From Dyadobacter fermentans DSM 18053 (GTDB taxonomy: Bacteria; Bacteroidota; Bacteroidia; Cytophagales; Spirosomataceae): a stretch of 64,000 nucleotides of DNA. The stretch covers positions 5,496,501-5,560,500 of the forward strand of contig NC_013037.1 in NCBI RefSeq assembly GCF_000023125.1, given 5' to 3'. The notes under the pieces were generated by a model. It had not been told where the DNA came from and ran no database searches. It was given only the letters and a program-made list of their open reading frames with translations. The position numbers and the translations under genes were made by a program. Positions 16,881 to 25,451 of this stretch are shown here, piece by piece (positions within the stretch are counted from its first letter, which is position 1; the number at the start of each line of letters is the position of its first letter).

Positions 16881-16911
16881 CAAAAATACGATCATTGCAA
16901 CTGTGTTGCAA
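16881..16911 (-). promoter_or_regulatory. Promoter of the TonB receptor operon
   Basis: On the minus strand, TTG (16909-16911), a 20-bp spacer and TATTTTTG (16881-16888) match the consensus exactly, with the same spacing and -7 sequence as the MerC promoter. The start codon is about 36 nt after the expected start site. Confidence 0.85.
16896..16910. promoter_or_regulatory. Candidate Zur/Fur operator (palindrome copy 2)
   Basis: TGCAAC-TGT-GTTGCA is a perfect 15-bp interrupted palindrome between and overlapping the promoter elements of the TonB receptor operon. A repressor bound here would exclude RNA polymerase. It also lies about 55 bp upstream of the -7 box of the divergent gene at 16997. 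Confidence 0.78.
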
Positions 16912-16963
16912 TTAAAATCCGGAAGTATTTCATCAAATTTTCAGACGGTTAAGCACTTAAATG

Positions 16964-16971
16964 TAAATTTG
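16964..16971 (+). promoter_or_regulatory. -7 element (TAAATTTG) for the 16997 gene
   Basis: Exact TAnnTTTG match. Transcription should start near 16978. A TGCAAC half-site (16972-16977) directly follows. No good -33 TTG is seen, so the promoter may be weak or activated. Confidence 0.55.
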
Positions 16972-16996
16972 TGCAACATTTTGCCGCTTTAATACA

Positions 16997-17755
16997 TTGT
17001 CAGACCTTTTGCTAGCCAAGATTGCCCTTATGCCGCCGCTCATTGCCGGTGTAACGCTGGCTGTCCGCAAATGGGGCGAGGGGCTGGGCGGCTGGATCGG
17101 CGGATTTCCGTGGGTAGCCGGGCCGATTTCTTTCTTCATCGCGTTGGAGCACGGGGCTGCATTTGCCGCCTCCACCATCACTTCCGCATTGCTGGGTTCT
17201 GTCGGGACGATGCTCTTTGCATTGATTTACGCATTTCTCTCGGCGCGGATGAAGTGGCTGCCTACCGTGCTGATCAGCTACGCGGCATTTTTTGTAGTGG
17301 CATTAATCGCCCTGGGACGCGACATTTCGATGCCGGCAGCCGTAGGGCTCAATCTGATCGTGCTTACACTGGTTTTGTATTTTTTTCCAAAACCAAAATC
17401 AAAACCTGACTTTAAAAAACAGCCTTCCTGGGATATTCCGCTTCGGATGCTGGTTGCTACATTTTTCGTTGTAATGCTCACGCAGGCGGCCGACTACCTT
17501 GGCCCGACTTGGAGCGGAATCTTGACGCCTTTCCCGATCATGACTTCCACCCTGGCCGTTTTTACGCATTCGCAGCAGGGCTCCGACGCAGCCGTGCGTA
17601 TTTTGTATGGTCTGCTGCTGGCGGGTTACGGCTTCGTAGCGTTCCTGGTAGGTGTGGCGTGGCTCGTTCCACAAATGCCCATTGCAGCGGCCTACGGCAT
17701 TCTCACGATCTCGACGATGGTGGTGAATGGGATTACAATAAAACTGATCCGCTAG
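16997..17755 (+). CDS. Integral membrane protein of unknown function
   Basis: The 252-residue protein has about eight hydrophobic helices. The N-terminus 'LLLAKIALMPPLIAGVTLAVRKWGEGLGGWIGGFPWVAGPISFFIALEHG' follows a pattern I know from uncharacterised membrane proteins (…GP..GGWL.GLP.TSGPV…LEQG). Homologues usually start before the first helix, which favours the TTG at 16997 over the ATG at 17030, and the TAAATTTG box 26 bp upstream agrees. No transport motif is recognisable. It is divergent from the TonB receptor operon and shares its upstream region, so joint zinc regulation is possible but unproven. Confidence 0.65.
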   Translation: MSDLLLAKIALMPPLIAGVTLAVRKWGEGLGGWIGGFPWVAGPISFFIALEHGAAFAASTITSALLGSVGTMLFALIYAFLSARMKWLPTVLISYAAFFVVALIALGRDISMPAAVGLNLIVLTLVLYFFPKPKSKPDFKKQPSWDIPLRMLVATFFVVMLTQAADYLGPTWSGILTPFPIMTSTLAVFTHSQQGSDAAVRILYGLLLAGYGFVAFLVGVAWLVPQMPIAAAYGILTISTMVVNGITIKLIR

Positions 17756-17817
17756 CATAGCCAACGGACCAGTTTTGGAAACCCTTTTTATTTGTTCTCC
17801 TTGAAAAGCTTTTTGGC

Positions 17818-18879
17818 TTAAACCCTTTCCAGTTTTACCGGATAGGTCTTCTTCGCGTTCCACTGGCACACGTAAATGTTGTGATCGTTATCCACGCACA
17901 CATCGTGGCAATGCATGAAAATCGGTTTTTCCTGCACCATCAGTTGCAGTTCGCCGTTTTGGTAAGTCGGCTTGGTGCCGCCGGGGTTGGATATAACCTT
18001 ATTGGATTTGTCGAGAATCGTTACGAAACCTGAGTTTGGGGTCTGGTTCAAATAGCGCAACCGCGACCAGCAGACGCCCGCGTACAGCGTGTCGTCCTTG
18101 AAAACAGGGCGGCAGACGAATGCGCCGGGCAGGAAGATTGTGCTGAGGTATTTGCCGTCCAATGTGAATTTCTTGAATGCATTGTGCGCGCGGGAGGTTA
18201 CGATGAGCGTCGGGTTGGCCTTGTCGCGGGAGTCGATTGCGATGCCGTGCGCGGTGGAGAATTGCGCGTCGCCGTCGCCCGAGCCGCCGAACTTGTCGAT
18301 GAATTCGCCCTTGGGCGTGTATCTCAAAATCCATTGTGAGCCGTAGCCGTCGGCGATGTAAATGGTGCCGTCGGGCCCGATGGCCGTTTCAGTCGGTTTG
18401 AAAGGGTCGTTTTCCTTATAAGCTCCTACTTTCGAAGGATGCTCGATTGTAAGCAGGATTTTACCTTTCAGATCGGTTTTGAAAACCTTTCCTATGTTCG
18501 GATCGCTGATGAAAAGGAATTCTTCGCCATTGGCATTCCAGAGCGTGAGCCCGTGGCCGCCGGGAAACTCGTGTCCCCAGCTTTCAAGCAGCTTGCCCGA
18601 GCGGTCGTAGATCAGGATGTTGTTTTTAATTTCATCCCCCACCATAATGAGCCTCCCTTTGCTGTCCTGCACCATTTCGTGGCAGTTGTTCACCGGAAAC
18701 TGCGAGGCATCCAGGTTGCCCCAGCCCTGGTGGACTTTGTATCGGTGGTTACCGTGCCCAATCACTTCGCCATCCGCTTTGGGCCTGGCGTGCAGAATGT
18801 AAAATGGCTTAAAAGTAAGGGCGGCGGCAGTAGCGGCTGTGATTTTCGCGAACTGACGGCGGGAATGTGTATCGGACAT
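17818..18879 (-). CDS. Tat-exported six-bladed beta-propeller (NHL-like) protein
   Basis: The 353-residue protein starts with a twin-arginine-like leader (SRRQFAKITAATAAALTF, residues 6-23). It then shows repeated propeller blades of the type 'DSKGRLIMVGD', 'GPDGTIYIADGYGSQWILRYTPKGEF', 'THGIAIDSRDK' and 'CHDVCVDNDHNIYVCQWN'. These are NHL/6-bladed propeller repeats as in peptidyl-glycine lyase-like and gluconolactonase-like proteins. No catalytic set can be assigned. It follows the Pfk-2-type kinase gene by 68 bp on the same strand. The longer in-frame extension upstream overlaps the kinase gene and is not credible. Confidence 0.82.
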   Translation of the reverse strand: MSDTHSRRQFAKITAATAAALTFKPFYILHARPKADGEVIGHGNHRYKVHQGWGNLDASQFPVNNCHEMVQDSKGRLIMVGDEIKNNILIYDRSGKLLESWGHEFPGGHGLTLWNANGEEFLFISDPNIGKVFKTDLKGKILLTIEHPSKVGAYKENDPFKPTETAIGPDGTIYIADGYGSQWILRYTPKGEFIDKFGGSGDGDAQFSTAHGIAIDSRDKANPTLIVTSRAHNAFKKFTLDGKYLSTIFLPGAFVCRPVFKDDTLYAGVCWSRLRYLNQTPNSGFVTILDKSNKVISNPGGTKPTYQNGELQLMVQEKPIFMHCHDVCVDNDHNIYVCQWNAKKTYPVKLERV

Positions 18880-18947
18880 GACCAGATCTTTATTTTGAGA
18901 AAGACCGCATGCCCGATTTCTTACTATTTCCTCTGGAATGGATTTAG

Positions 18948-19907
18948 TTAACCGGCCGAGTAGCGTTTTCCGTAGCGGTTGAGCCAGTCGAGCAGGCGGT
19001 TTACGTCCTGCATCCGGAAGAGCTCGCTGCCTGAATTCATCGTCGCCGCCGTTCCGCAGGCTACGCCCATCCGCACGGCTTCGCGGTAGGATTTGCCTTG
19101 GGATAATGTCCATACGATGCCTGCCAGCATGCTGTCGCCGGCTCCAACGGTACTTTTGGGCTGTACCGGCGGCGCGGGAATGTGCTCCACCTGGTCTTCG
19201 GTAACAAGCATGGCGCCCATCGCGCCCATGGATACGATCACGATCTCGCATTGCCCGCGTATGATGAGCGCGCGCGCGGCGTCGTCTACTTCGTCCATTT
19301 CGAGCTTATCCACGCCTACGAGTTCACTGAGTTCGGTGATATTGGGTTTCAATAAATAAACACCTGCCTCGGTGGCATAGCGCAGCGCGTCGCCGGAAGT
19401 ATCCGCTATGAACCGCGCGCCTTGTGCGTGGGCGATGCGGGCGATCTGTCCGTAAAAGTCCGACGGCACGCCTGGCGGCAGGCTGCCGCTGGCAATGATG
19501 TAGGACGGCCTGGGGTCGAGCTCCTCCATGGTTTCGAGGATCGAGCGAACTTCGGTGGGCATCATTTCGGTGCCGGGCATCCCGAAGCGGTATTGAAAGC
19601 CGGTGCTGGTTTCGAGCACGTGGAAGTTCTCACGCGTCCATTGCTTGGTTTCGATCACCATTGTTTCCACGCCTTCGCTTTTGACGAGCTTATGCAGGCG
19701 CTGACCGGTGGGGCCGCCTACGGTAAAAATGGCGATCGGATTGCCGCCCAGACGGTGAATGGCCTTGGCTACGTTGATACCGCCGCCGCCCGCTTCAAAA
19801 TTCGGTGTTTCACAGCGCAGTTTGTTGTCGGGAACAATGCGCGGAACGTTGGAGCTTTTGTCGAGCGCGGGATTTATTGTAAGTGTTACAATGGGTCCGG
19901 TAGCCAT
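18948..19907 (-). CDS. pfkB: PfkB-family phosphofructokinase (Pfk-2 type)
   Basis: The 319-residue ribokinase-fold enzyme resembles E. coli Pfk-2 throughout: 'VTLTINPALDKSS' at the start, 'KLRCETPNFEAGGGGINVAKAIHRLGG' (about residues 28-54), 'SGSLPPGVP' (about 143-151), 'LLKPNITELSELVG' and the catalytic anion-hole motif 'STVGAGDSMLAGI' (about 256-268, Asp as the base). It should phosphorylate fructose-6-phosphate, or possibly fructose-1-phosphate or tagatose-6-phosphate, with ATP in the cytosol. Pfk-2 is the closest match I can recall. It is upstream of and probably cotranscribed with the propeller gene. Confidence 0.87.
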   Translation of the reverse strand: MATGPIVTLTINPALDKSSNVPRIVPDNKLRCETPNFEAGGGGINVAKAIHRLGGNPIAIFTVGGPTGQRLHKLVKSEGVETMVIETKQWTRENFHVLETSTGFQYRFGMPGTEMMPTEVRSILETMEELDPRPSYIIASGSLPPGVPSDFYGQIARIAHAQGARFIADTSGDALRYATEAGVYLLKPNITELSELVGVDKLEMDEVDDAARALIIRGQCEIVIVSMGAMGAMLVTEDQVEHIPAPPVQPKSTVGAGDSMLAGIVWTLSQGKSYREAVRMGVACGTAATMNSGSELFRMQDVNRLLDWLNRYGKRYSAG

Positions 19908-20022
19908 AGGAGTACGATGTCTGGTGAACTATTTTACGCGAATAAAAGAAAAAAAGCGATTCTCCCTGCGTTCATGTTGCATTCGCTGCAATTTCTTCAC
20001 AATGCCTCCGTTTGGCGAGCGC

Positions 20023-20715
20023 CTAATATTGTTCTTCCAAAACACTCCGGCCGCCATCGATCACGAGCACTTGTCCGTTGGTGAACCGGGCGTGATCGGA
20101 TAGCAGATATACCGCCGCTCCATCCAGGTCAGCTACGGCCGAGGTGTCGGCGGAGATTACATTAATGCGGATTTCGTAGGGCGCATATGCGGCAGCAGCG
20201 GATTTTGAAAAGCCCAGAATGGCTGCTTTGGCAGTTGCGGCACCCTGGCCGGCCTGGTTTTGATCGTTGGACGGAACGTCGGGGCAGAGGTTCAGGATGC
20301 TTCCGCCTTTGTTCATGCCCATGAAAGTGCGCACGGCCGCCTGGTTTGACAGCATGAGTGACGTGAGGTTATGGTCGAGTGTTTTTCGCCAGCCTTCCAT
20401 CGTGAGGTCGTGCAGCGGCGCATCCGCTACCGGTTCGCCGGTTTCCTCAGGCACGTGATATAATGCATCGAAACTTCCGAATTCCCGGATGCACAGCTGA
20501 ATGGCGTCCAGTGCCATTTGCGGCTGCGTGGCATCTCCCCGTTTGGCTCTTGCATTGCTTCCCAGGTTCAGTTCCGCCAGCAGACAGCTCTCCGGGTTGC
20601 GCCCCACTACCACCACGTTCGCGCCATGCCGGACAAAGGCCTGGGCCGCAGAAAGGCCCGCGCCGGTGGTTCCTCCGATGATGACGATTGATTTATTGTT
20701 AAGCCAGGTTTCCAT
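20023..20715 (-). CDS. SDR-fold protein lacking catalytic residues
   Basis: The 230-residue protein has the SDR fold: a glycine-rich 'IIGGTTGAGLSAAQAF' near the N-terminus, an 'ILGFSKSAAAAYAPYEIRINVISAD' helix-strand and a terminal 'GQVLVIDGG'. The active-site Tyr of YxxxK is replaced by Ala ('GAATAKAAI', Lys kept), the serine region reads 'SILNLCPDV', and the NNAG motif is replaced by 'YHVPEETG'. Oxidoreductase activity is therefore doubtful. It may be a binding or scaffold protein, or an atypical enzyme. It stands alone between pfkB and clpX, and the clpX terminator lies just upstream of its start. Confidence 0.75.
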   Translation of the reverse strand: METWLNNKSIVIIGGTTGAGLSAAQAFVRHGANVVVVGRNPESCLLAELNLGSNARAKRGDATQPQMALDAIQLCIREFGSFDALYHVPEETGEPVADAPLHDLTMEGWRKTLDHNLTSLMLSNQAAVRTFMGMNKGGSILNLCPDVPSNDQNQAGQGAATAKAAILGFSKSAAAAYAPYEIRINVISADTSAVADLDGAAVYLLSDHARFTNGQVLVIDGGRSVLEEQY

Positions 20716-20757
20716 TAAAATATATAGCGTTTTAATGTAAAAGTAGGACTATTGGTA

Positions 20758-20799
20758 TAAAAAAAGAAGCGCCCTGCTCCATCAACAGAAGCAGGGCGC
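20758..20799 (-). terminator. Terminator after clpX
   Basis: A perfect 10-bp stem (20769-20778 with 20790-20799) is followed on the minus strand by a T-rich run to 20758. It lies 27 bp beyond the clpX stop. Confidence 0.9.
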
Positions 20800-20825
20800 G
20801 TATTACAATGCTAATGCAATGACAA

Positions 20826-22070
20826 CTAGGCCACTGAGCGCAGCAATGCCATCGAAGATTTTTCGAATTTATCTTTCGCATAGTCGAGCGAGAGGGTGAA
20901 TTCCTTCACCTCCTTCTGCGACGGCAGATCGAACATCGCGTCGGTCATGATCGACTCGCAGATCGCGCGCAGGCCGCGGGCGCCGAGTTTGTAGATCATC
21001 GCCTGGTCCACGATGTAATCGAGTACCGCATCTTCGAAATGCAGGGTGATGCCTTCCATGGCGAACAATTTGCTGTACTGGCGTACCAATGCGTTTTTAG
21101 GCTCGGTGAGAATGCGACGCAATGTCTCGCGGTCCAGCGGGTTCAAATGCGTGAGTACGGGCAAGCGGCCGATCAGCTCGGGGATTAGTCCGAATGATTT
21201 AAGGTCCATGGCAGTCACGTAGCGCATTAAATTACCCTTATCAAAAATCTCGATAATGCGGTTATCTCCATTGAAACCGATCGGACGGGTGTTGATCCGC
21301 TTTCCGATGTGGCGCTCGATGCCGTCGAATGCACCACCGCAGATGAAGAGGATGTTTTCGGTATTCAAAGAAATCATCTTCTGGTCGGGATGCTTGCGGC
21401 CTCCTTGCGGCGGCACGTTCACGATTGAGCCTTCGAGGAGTTTCAGCAATGCCTGCTGTACACCTTCGCCGCTCACATCGCGGGTAATGGACGGGTTGTC
21501 CGACTTACGGGCAATTTTATCGATCTCATCAATATAAACGATACCGCGTTCCGCCGCTTCCACATTATAGTCTGCCGCTTGCAGCAGGCGGGTCAGGATG
21601 GTTTCCACATCTTCACCCACATAACCGGCTTCGGTTACCACGGTGGCATCGGCCACGCAGAATGGAACTTGGAGAATGCGCGCGATGGATTTCGCGAGGT
21701 AAGTTTTGCCGGTACCGGTTTCGCCTACCATGATAATGTTGGACTTCTCGATCACAACGTCGTCCTCGGTCGCAGCCTGGTTGAGACGTTTATAGTGATT
21801 ATATACAGCCACCGCCAGCGAGCGTTTCGCTTCATCCTGGCCGATGACATATTGTTCGAGGAAATGCTTGATTTCAGCGGGAGGAATGGGTTTCAGTTTC
21901 GGAAGTTTCGATTTCTTTTCTTTCTTGTCCTCCTTCGGTCCCAGCTCTTCGGTAACTACCTGGTGCCCCTGGGCAATGCAGTGGTTACAAATGTGAGCGT
22001 CTATCCCGGAAAGAAGCAAATCCACTTCGCTTTTCTTACGTCCGCAGAACGAACAACTTACTTGTGCCAT
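20826..22070 (-). CDS. clpX: ATP-dependent Clp protease ATP-binding subunit ClpX
   Basis: The 414-residue AAA+ unfoldase feeds substrates to ClpP. The N-terminal C4 zinc finger is visible ('CSFCGRKK' and 'CNHC'), followed by Walker A 'GETGTGKT' (about residue 116), the pore loop 'GYVGEDVE', Walker B 'VYIDEIDK' and the RKH loop '[11 protein letters not shown]'. Length and order match the family (about 410-425). It has its own terminator. A hairpin separates it from clpP, so it is probably transcribed separately, although no exact promoter box was seen in the 247-bp gap. Confidence 0.97.
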   Translation of the reverse strand: MAQVSCSFCGRKKSEVDLLLSGIDAHICNHCIAQGHQVVTEELGPKEDKKEKKSKLPKLKPIPPAEIKHFLEQYVIGQDEAKRSLAVAVYNHYKRLNQAATEDDVVIEKSNIIMVGETGTGKTYLAKSIARILQVPFCVADATVVTEAGYVGEDVETILTRLLQAADYNVEAAERGIVYIDEIDKIARKSDNPSITRDVSGEGVQQALLKLLEGSIVNVPPQGGRKHPDQKMISLNTENILFICGGAFDGIERHIGKRINTRPIGFNGDNRIIEIFDKGNLMRYVTAMDLKSFGLIPELIGRLPVLTHLNPLDRETLRRILTEPKNALVRQYSKLFAMEGITLHFEDAVLDYIVDQAMIYKLGARGLRAICESIMTDAMFDLPSQKEVKEFTLSLDYAKDKFEKSSMALLRSVA

Positions 22071-22265
22071 CGATTCGATTTAACAGTTTGGTGAATGTTT
22101 CCGGCTTGCATACAAAAGCCATACTAAACAAACGTGTGAGTCAATTTAACGCGAAGACTTGATTTTATGTTTCAAATCTTCCATTCTATTGACAATTAGC
22201 GGTTATCTTTTTGCAAATTTCCGGTTTTTTGACCGGGTTACCAAATCAAGCTTAGGCCATATACT

Positions 22266-22301
22266 AAAAACGCCCCGACAGCGAGCTACCGGGGCATTTT
22301 C
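22266..22301. terminator. Terminator after clpP
   Basis: Stem GCCCCG (22272-22277) with CGGGGC (22290-22295), followed on the minus strand by five T (22266-22270). It lies 17 bp beyond the clpP stop codon. Confidence 0.8.
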
Positions 22302-22317
22302 TGAAAGGCTGTTCAAT

Positions 22318-22992
22318 TTATTTATCGCGGGTAAGCACCTCGTCGATCAAGCCGTATTCTTTTGCCTCCAATGCTTTCAACCATTTGTCGCGGTCGGAAT
22401 CCAATGCGATCTGCTCTGGCGTCTGGCCGGTGTGGTGGGCAAGGATTTCATACAGTTCGTGGCGCAATTTCACGATTTCGCGGGTGGTGATCTCGATATC
22501 AACCGACGTTCCCTGTGCGCCGCCGGATGGCTGGTGGATCATCACACGAGCGTGCGGAAGCGCCGAGCGCTTGCCTGCCGCGCCGCCTGCGAGCAACACC
22601 GCACCCATCGAGGCCGCGAGGCTGGTACATACCGTCGCTACGTCGGGACGGACATATTGCATGGTGTCGTAAATACCCAAACCTGCGTAAACCGAACCAC
22701 CAGGGCTATTGATGTACATCAGGATGTCTTTCTTAGGATCTGCCGATTCGAGGAAGAGTAGCTGGGCTACAATGATGTTGGCGATATTGTCGTCCACGCC
22801 GGTGCCCATAAAAATAATGCGGTCGGCCATCAGACGGGAGAATACGTCGACCTCGCGGAAGTTCATCGGGCGTTCCTCGATTACCGAACGGGTCATGTTT
22901 TCAACAGAGTGGTTCATGTAACCGTCTACGGTCAGACCATTCATTCCCAGGTGGTGAACGGCATATTTTCTAAATTCATTTCCGTAATTCAT
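22318..22992 (-). CDS. clpP: ATP-dependent Clp protease proteolytic subunit ClpP
   Basis: This 224-residue serine peptidase forms the ClpXP/ClpAP chamber. The nucleophile region '[16 protein letters not shown]' (Ser near residue 122) and the histidine motif '[11 protein letters not shown]' (about 142-152) are intact, as is the '[19 protein letters not shown]' oxyanion region. The N-terminal 20-30 residues would form the propeptide. Homologues in Bacteroidota often lie in a tig-clpP-clpX series. Here an opposite-strand XRE gene lies between tig and clpP. Confidence 0.97.
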   Translation of the reverse strand: MNYGNEFRKYAVHHLGMNGLTVDGYMNHSVENMTRSVIEERPMNFREVDVFSRLMADRIIFMGTGVDDNIANIIVAQLLFLESADPKKDILMYINSPGGSVYAGLGIYDTMQYVRPDVATVCTSLAASMGAVLLAGGAAGKRSALPHARVMIHQPSGGAQGTSVDIEITTREIVKLRHELYEILAHHTGQTPEQIALDSDRDKWLKALEAKEYGLIDEVLTRDK

Positions 22993-23241
22993 CGAAAAAT
23001 TTAAATTTTAATTTATCAATAGTTAAAGGGCAACTGAGTGCGAGAACAAAAAGCAATATAGGTTAGTTTCTGTTTAAAACGCCGCAGGTTCCCCGGTTGC
23101 ATGGCACAAATTTGACTAATTCACCGAATAATCCTTGTCAATTTCGGCGACAATTTATCGAAAAATGCGACAGTCAGCAGCCATCATAAAAGATTACATT
23201 GCAGCATAAAAACGTTGTACCACGCATTATAATCGGACATT
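22993..23241. other. Divergent intergenic region clpP / XRE regulator
   Basis: 249 bp between divergent starts. It probably carries both promoters. I see no exact TAnnTTTG box on either strand and no RNA gene. Confidence 0.4.
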
Positions 23242-23616
23242 ATGAACGTGACATCCAATTTATCAGAGAAAATAAGACAGATAAGACTGCAAAAAGGCCT
23301 TTCTCAGGAAAATATGGCAGACATGCTCGGGCTATCCACGACAGCTTACGGGGACATTGAACGCGGCCGCACCGAACTATCGGTTTCCAGGTTGGAGAAT
23401 GTGGCCAAGCTGCTCGACGTGCCGCTGCCCGAACTGCTCGGCATTGATAGCTCCATGTCCGAAACGGAATGGCTCCGGCAGGAGAATACCCGCATACTAG
23501 CAGAAAACCGCCGGTTGCAAAATGAGCTGGACCAATGGAAAATGAAGTTCCGGCAATTGTTCGGCGACGGCATTATCCGCCAGATAGGAGAGGAGCGCCC
23601 GCGCATTGGTTTTTAA
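23242..23616 (+). CDS. XRE-family helix-turn-helix regulator with C-terminal coiled coil
   Basis: The 124-residue protein has an N-terminal Cro/C1-type HTH ('IRQIRLQKGLSQENMADMLGLSTTAYGDIERGRTELS', about residues 11-47). A short linker follows, then a charged heptad helix from 'WLRQENTRILAENRRLQNELDQWKMKFRQLF' that should dimerise as a coiled coil. No sensor domain is present. It is transcribed opposite to clpP and tig, between them, and could regulate the divergent clpP from the shared 249-bp region. That is only positional inference. Confidence 0.85.
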   Translation: MNVTSNLSEKIRQIRLQKGLSQENMADMLGLSTTAYGDIERGRTELSVSRLENVAKLLDVPLPELLGIDSSMSETEWLRQENTRILAENRRLQNELDQWKMKFRQLFGDGIIRQIGEERPRIGF

Positions 23617-23630
23617 TGCGAAGGGTTTAA

Positions 23631-23664
23631 ATAAAAAAACACCGCCCGGTTACCCGAGGCGGTG
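23631..23664 (-). terminator. Terminator after tig
   Basis: Stem CACCGCC (23640-23646) with GGCGGTG (23658-23664), followed on the minus strand by a run of seven T. It lies between the convergent XRE and tig genes. Confidence 0.88.
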
Positions 23665-23687
23665 AAAAAAAATGCTATTTCTGAAAA

Positions 23688-25034
23688 CTAGGCTTCTGCT
23701 TCAACTTCGCCTTTCGCCAGTTTTTCGAATTCTGATACTTCAACAGTTTGCTCGTCGGTGCTCACCTGGCCGCGGATTACTTCCAGAACCTTGTTATCAA
23801 ACACCTGGTTGAACACGCTCGTATAGTTATCCCGTTCCTTATCGGCCAGGTAACCTTGTGCCACGCGGTCGATGGTTTCACGCATTGATTCGTCGTCGCC
23901 GTAGATACCGAACTGACCTTTTACCATTTCGCGGGTAAATGCCAGGATTTCAGGATATTCTACTTTCACTTCCGACTGGTCGGCGATTTTGTTTTTGATC
24001 AGGCTCAGTTTCAGAGATTTTGCGAAATCAGCGAATTGCTCGTCGATTTGTTCGCGGGTGAACTTGCCTTCGTTGGTGCGCTCTAACCAGTTTTTGAGGA
24101 ATTCCTCAGGCAACTCGATTGAAATGCTGTCCAGCAATGCCAACTCGATGTCACGGCGAAGCATGGCTTCCGTTTCGCGCTCGTAGTTGCTTTTGATGAT
24201 TTCGAGCACCTTCTCGTTGAACTGCTCTTCGTTTTCAACCTGACCCGGGCCGAGTACTTTATCGAAGAATTCCTGGTTCAGCGTCGCAGGCGCCGAGCGC
24301 GTCACGTCTTCTACGGTCAGGGTGTATTCGCCTGAAACCTCACCAACGTCTTCTTTTTTCTTACCGGTTACGTGGGCAATCGCCGACTCGTCGGTAAATG
24401 TATCCTTAATGTCGAAAGTGATCACATCACCTTTTTTCACGCCGATGAACTTCGCAGCGGCTTCTTCCTTCACCTGCTTGGTAGGGATGGCAGTGCGCGT
24501 GGTGAATTCGTCCTGTTTCAGCTCACCGAAGATCATATCTCCCGCTTCGCTTACTTCGGGGTGAATGCTGTCGGCGAAACGCTCGCGGAGGCTGTCCAGC
24601 GTTTTGGTCAGCTCGTTGTCGTCTACATTAATGCTGTAACGCTTCACGGCCGGCAGCTCGCTCAGGTTTACTTCGAAATCCGAAGCGATACCGAGGTCGT
24701 AGCTGAACTCGAATGAGCTTGGGGTGTCCCAGTTCACTTCCGCCGCTTTATCGCGATCGGGGATGGGGTCGCCTACCACCTGCAATTTGTTCTCGCGGAT
24801 GTAGTTGCTTACTGTGGTGCTGAGGATGTTGTTCACCTCGTCAACCAGAATGCTCTTACCATACATGCGCTGGATCACATGGGATGGTACTTTGCCAGGA
24901 CGAAATCCTTTCAGGTTCACGCGTTTCGAATAATCCTTGATCGTCTTATCAACTTTGGGCTGATAATCTTCCTTGGTCAACGTTATTTTCAGAGAGGCTA
25001 AGGTCGGCGAACTCTTTTCTAACAAAACTTCCAT
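23688..25034 (-). CDS. tig: Trigger factor (ribosome-associated chaperone)
   Basis: The 448-residue protein matches trigger factor in length and layout. The N-terminal ribosome-binding domain has 'VNLKGFRPGKVPSHVIQRMYG' (about residues 38-58), a version of the GFRxGKxP signature. A central FKBP-like segment ('DMIFGELKQDEF ... VTGKKKEDVGEVSGEYTLTVEDV') and a long helical C-terminal substrate-binding domain follow. The protein binds nascent chains at the ribosome exit. The PPIase domain is divergent, as in other Bacteroidota. The gene is transcribed toward clpP, with its own terminator. Confidence 0.93.
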   Translation of the reverse strand: MEVLLEKSSPTLASLKITLTKEDYQPKVDKTIKDYSKRVNLKGFRPGKVPSHVIQRMYGKSILVDEVNNILSTTVSNYIRENKLQVVGDPIPDRDKAAEVNWDTPSSFEFSYDLGIASDFEVNLSELPAVKRYSINVDDNELTKTLDSLRERFADSIHPEVSEAGDMIFGELKQDEFTTRTAIPTKQVKEEAAAKFIGVKKGDVITFDIKDTFTDESAIAHVTGKKKEDVGEVSGEYTLTVEDVTRSAPATLNQEFFDKVLGPGQVENEEQFNEKVLEIIKSNYERETEAMLRRDIELALLDSISIELPEEFLKNWLERTNEGKFTREQIDEQFADFAKSLKLSLIKNKIADQSEVKVEYPEILAFTREMVKGQFGIYGDDESMRETIDRVAQGYLADKERDNYTSVFNQVFDNKVLEVIRGQVSTDEQTVEVSEFEKLAKGEVEAEA

Positions 25035-25079
25035 GTGTCGCTAAGCTATTGGTAAATACCTTTGTTACATTTGAACAGA

Positions 25080-25119
25080 AAAAAACAAAAATGCCCTCAA
25101 AACGAAGTCCTGAGGGCAT
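25080..25119 (-). terminator. Terminator after tRNA-Leu(TAG)
   Basis: Perfect stem ATGCCCTCA (25091-25099) with TGAGGGCAT (25111-25119), followed on the minus strand by a T-rich run. It separates the tRNA from tig. Confidence 0.88.
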
Positions 25120-25201
25120 TTGACGGGTTTCAATACTACGGAGCAACTCATTTTCCCAGCTAGAAGAGGAATCTGACGCCCCGTCATTCCCTTGTATTTC
25201 G

Positions 25202-25283
25202 TACGGGCGGAGGGAATCGAACCCCCACGCCTTGCGGCACTAGATCCTAAGTCTAGCACGTCTACCAGTTCCGCCACGCCCGC
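25202..25283 (-). tRNA. tRNA-Leu (anticodon TAG)
   Basis: An 82-nt cloverleaf read from the minus strand, with acceptor GCGGGCG/CGCCCGT and discriminator A. The anticodon loop CTTAGGA gives TAG, there is a long variable arm (GTGCCGCAAGGCGT region), and the T-arm has GGTTCGATTCC. The long variable arm and anticodon identify leucine. CCA is not encoded. Confidence 0.95.
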
Positions 25284-25325
25284 TTACTTAGTCCCGTTTT
25301 CAACACGATCGTCGAATTGGGAGTG

Positions 25326-25358
25326 CAAAGGTATTCCTATTTTTTAAAAACATCCAAA
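25326..25358 (-). promoter_or_regulatory. Promoter of tRNA-Leu(TAG)
   Basis: On the minus strand, TTTG (25355-25358), a 21-bp spacer and TACCTTTG (25326-25333). The tRNA begins about 43 bp downstream of the -7 box. Confidence 0.8.
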
Positions 25359-25373
25359 CTTTTTCCAAAATTT

Positions 25374-25381
25374 TATCTTTG
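25374..25381 (+). promoter_or_regulatory. -7 element (TATCTTTG) for the Rel gene
   Basis: Exact TAnnTTTG box 70 bp before the GTG start of the Rel gene. The -33 region is not consensus. It is divergent from the tRNA-Leu promoter next to it. Confidence 0.6.
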
Positions 25382-25451
25382 GGTAAAACCATGTTGAAAA
25401 ATGTCGCTAAAATTTGTTATTTTGGTGAAGCATACCAATTAGAATATAGCA

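Noticed and set aside
18880..19251. In-frame N-terminal extension of the propeller protein
   Set aside because: It overlaps the kinase gene and is basic and low-complexity. The Tat leader begins at 18879.
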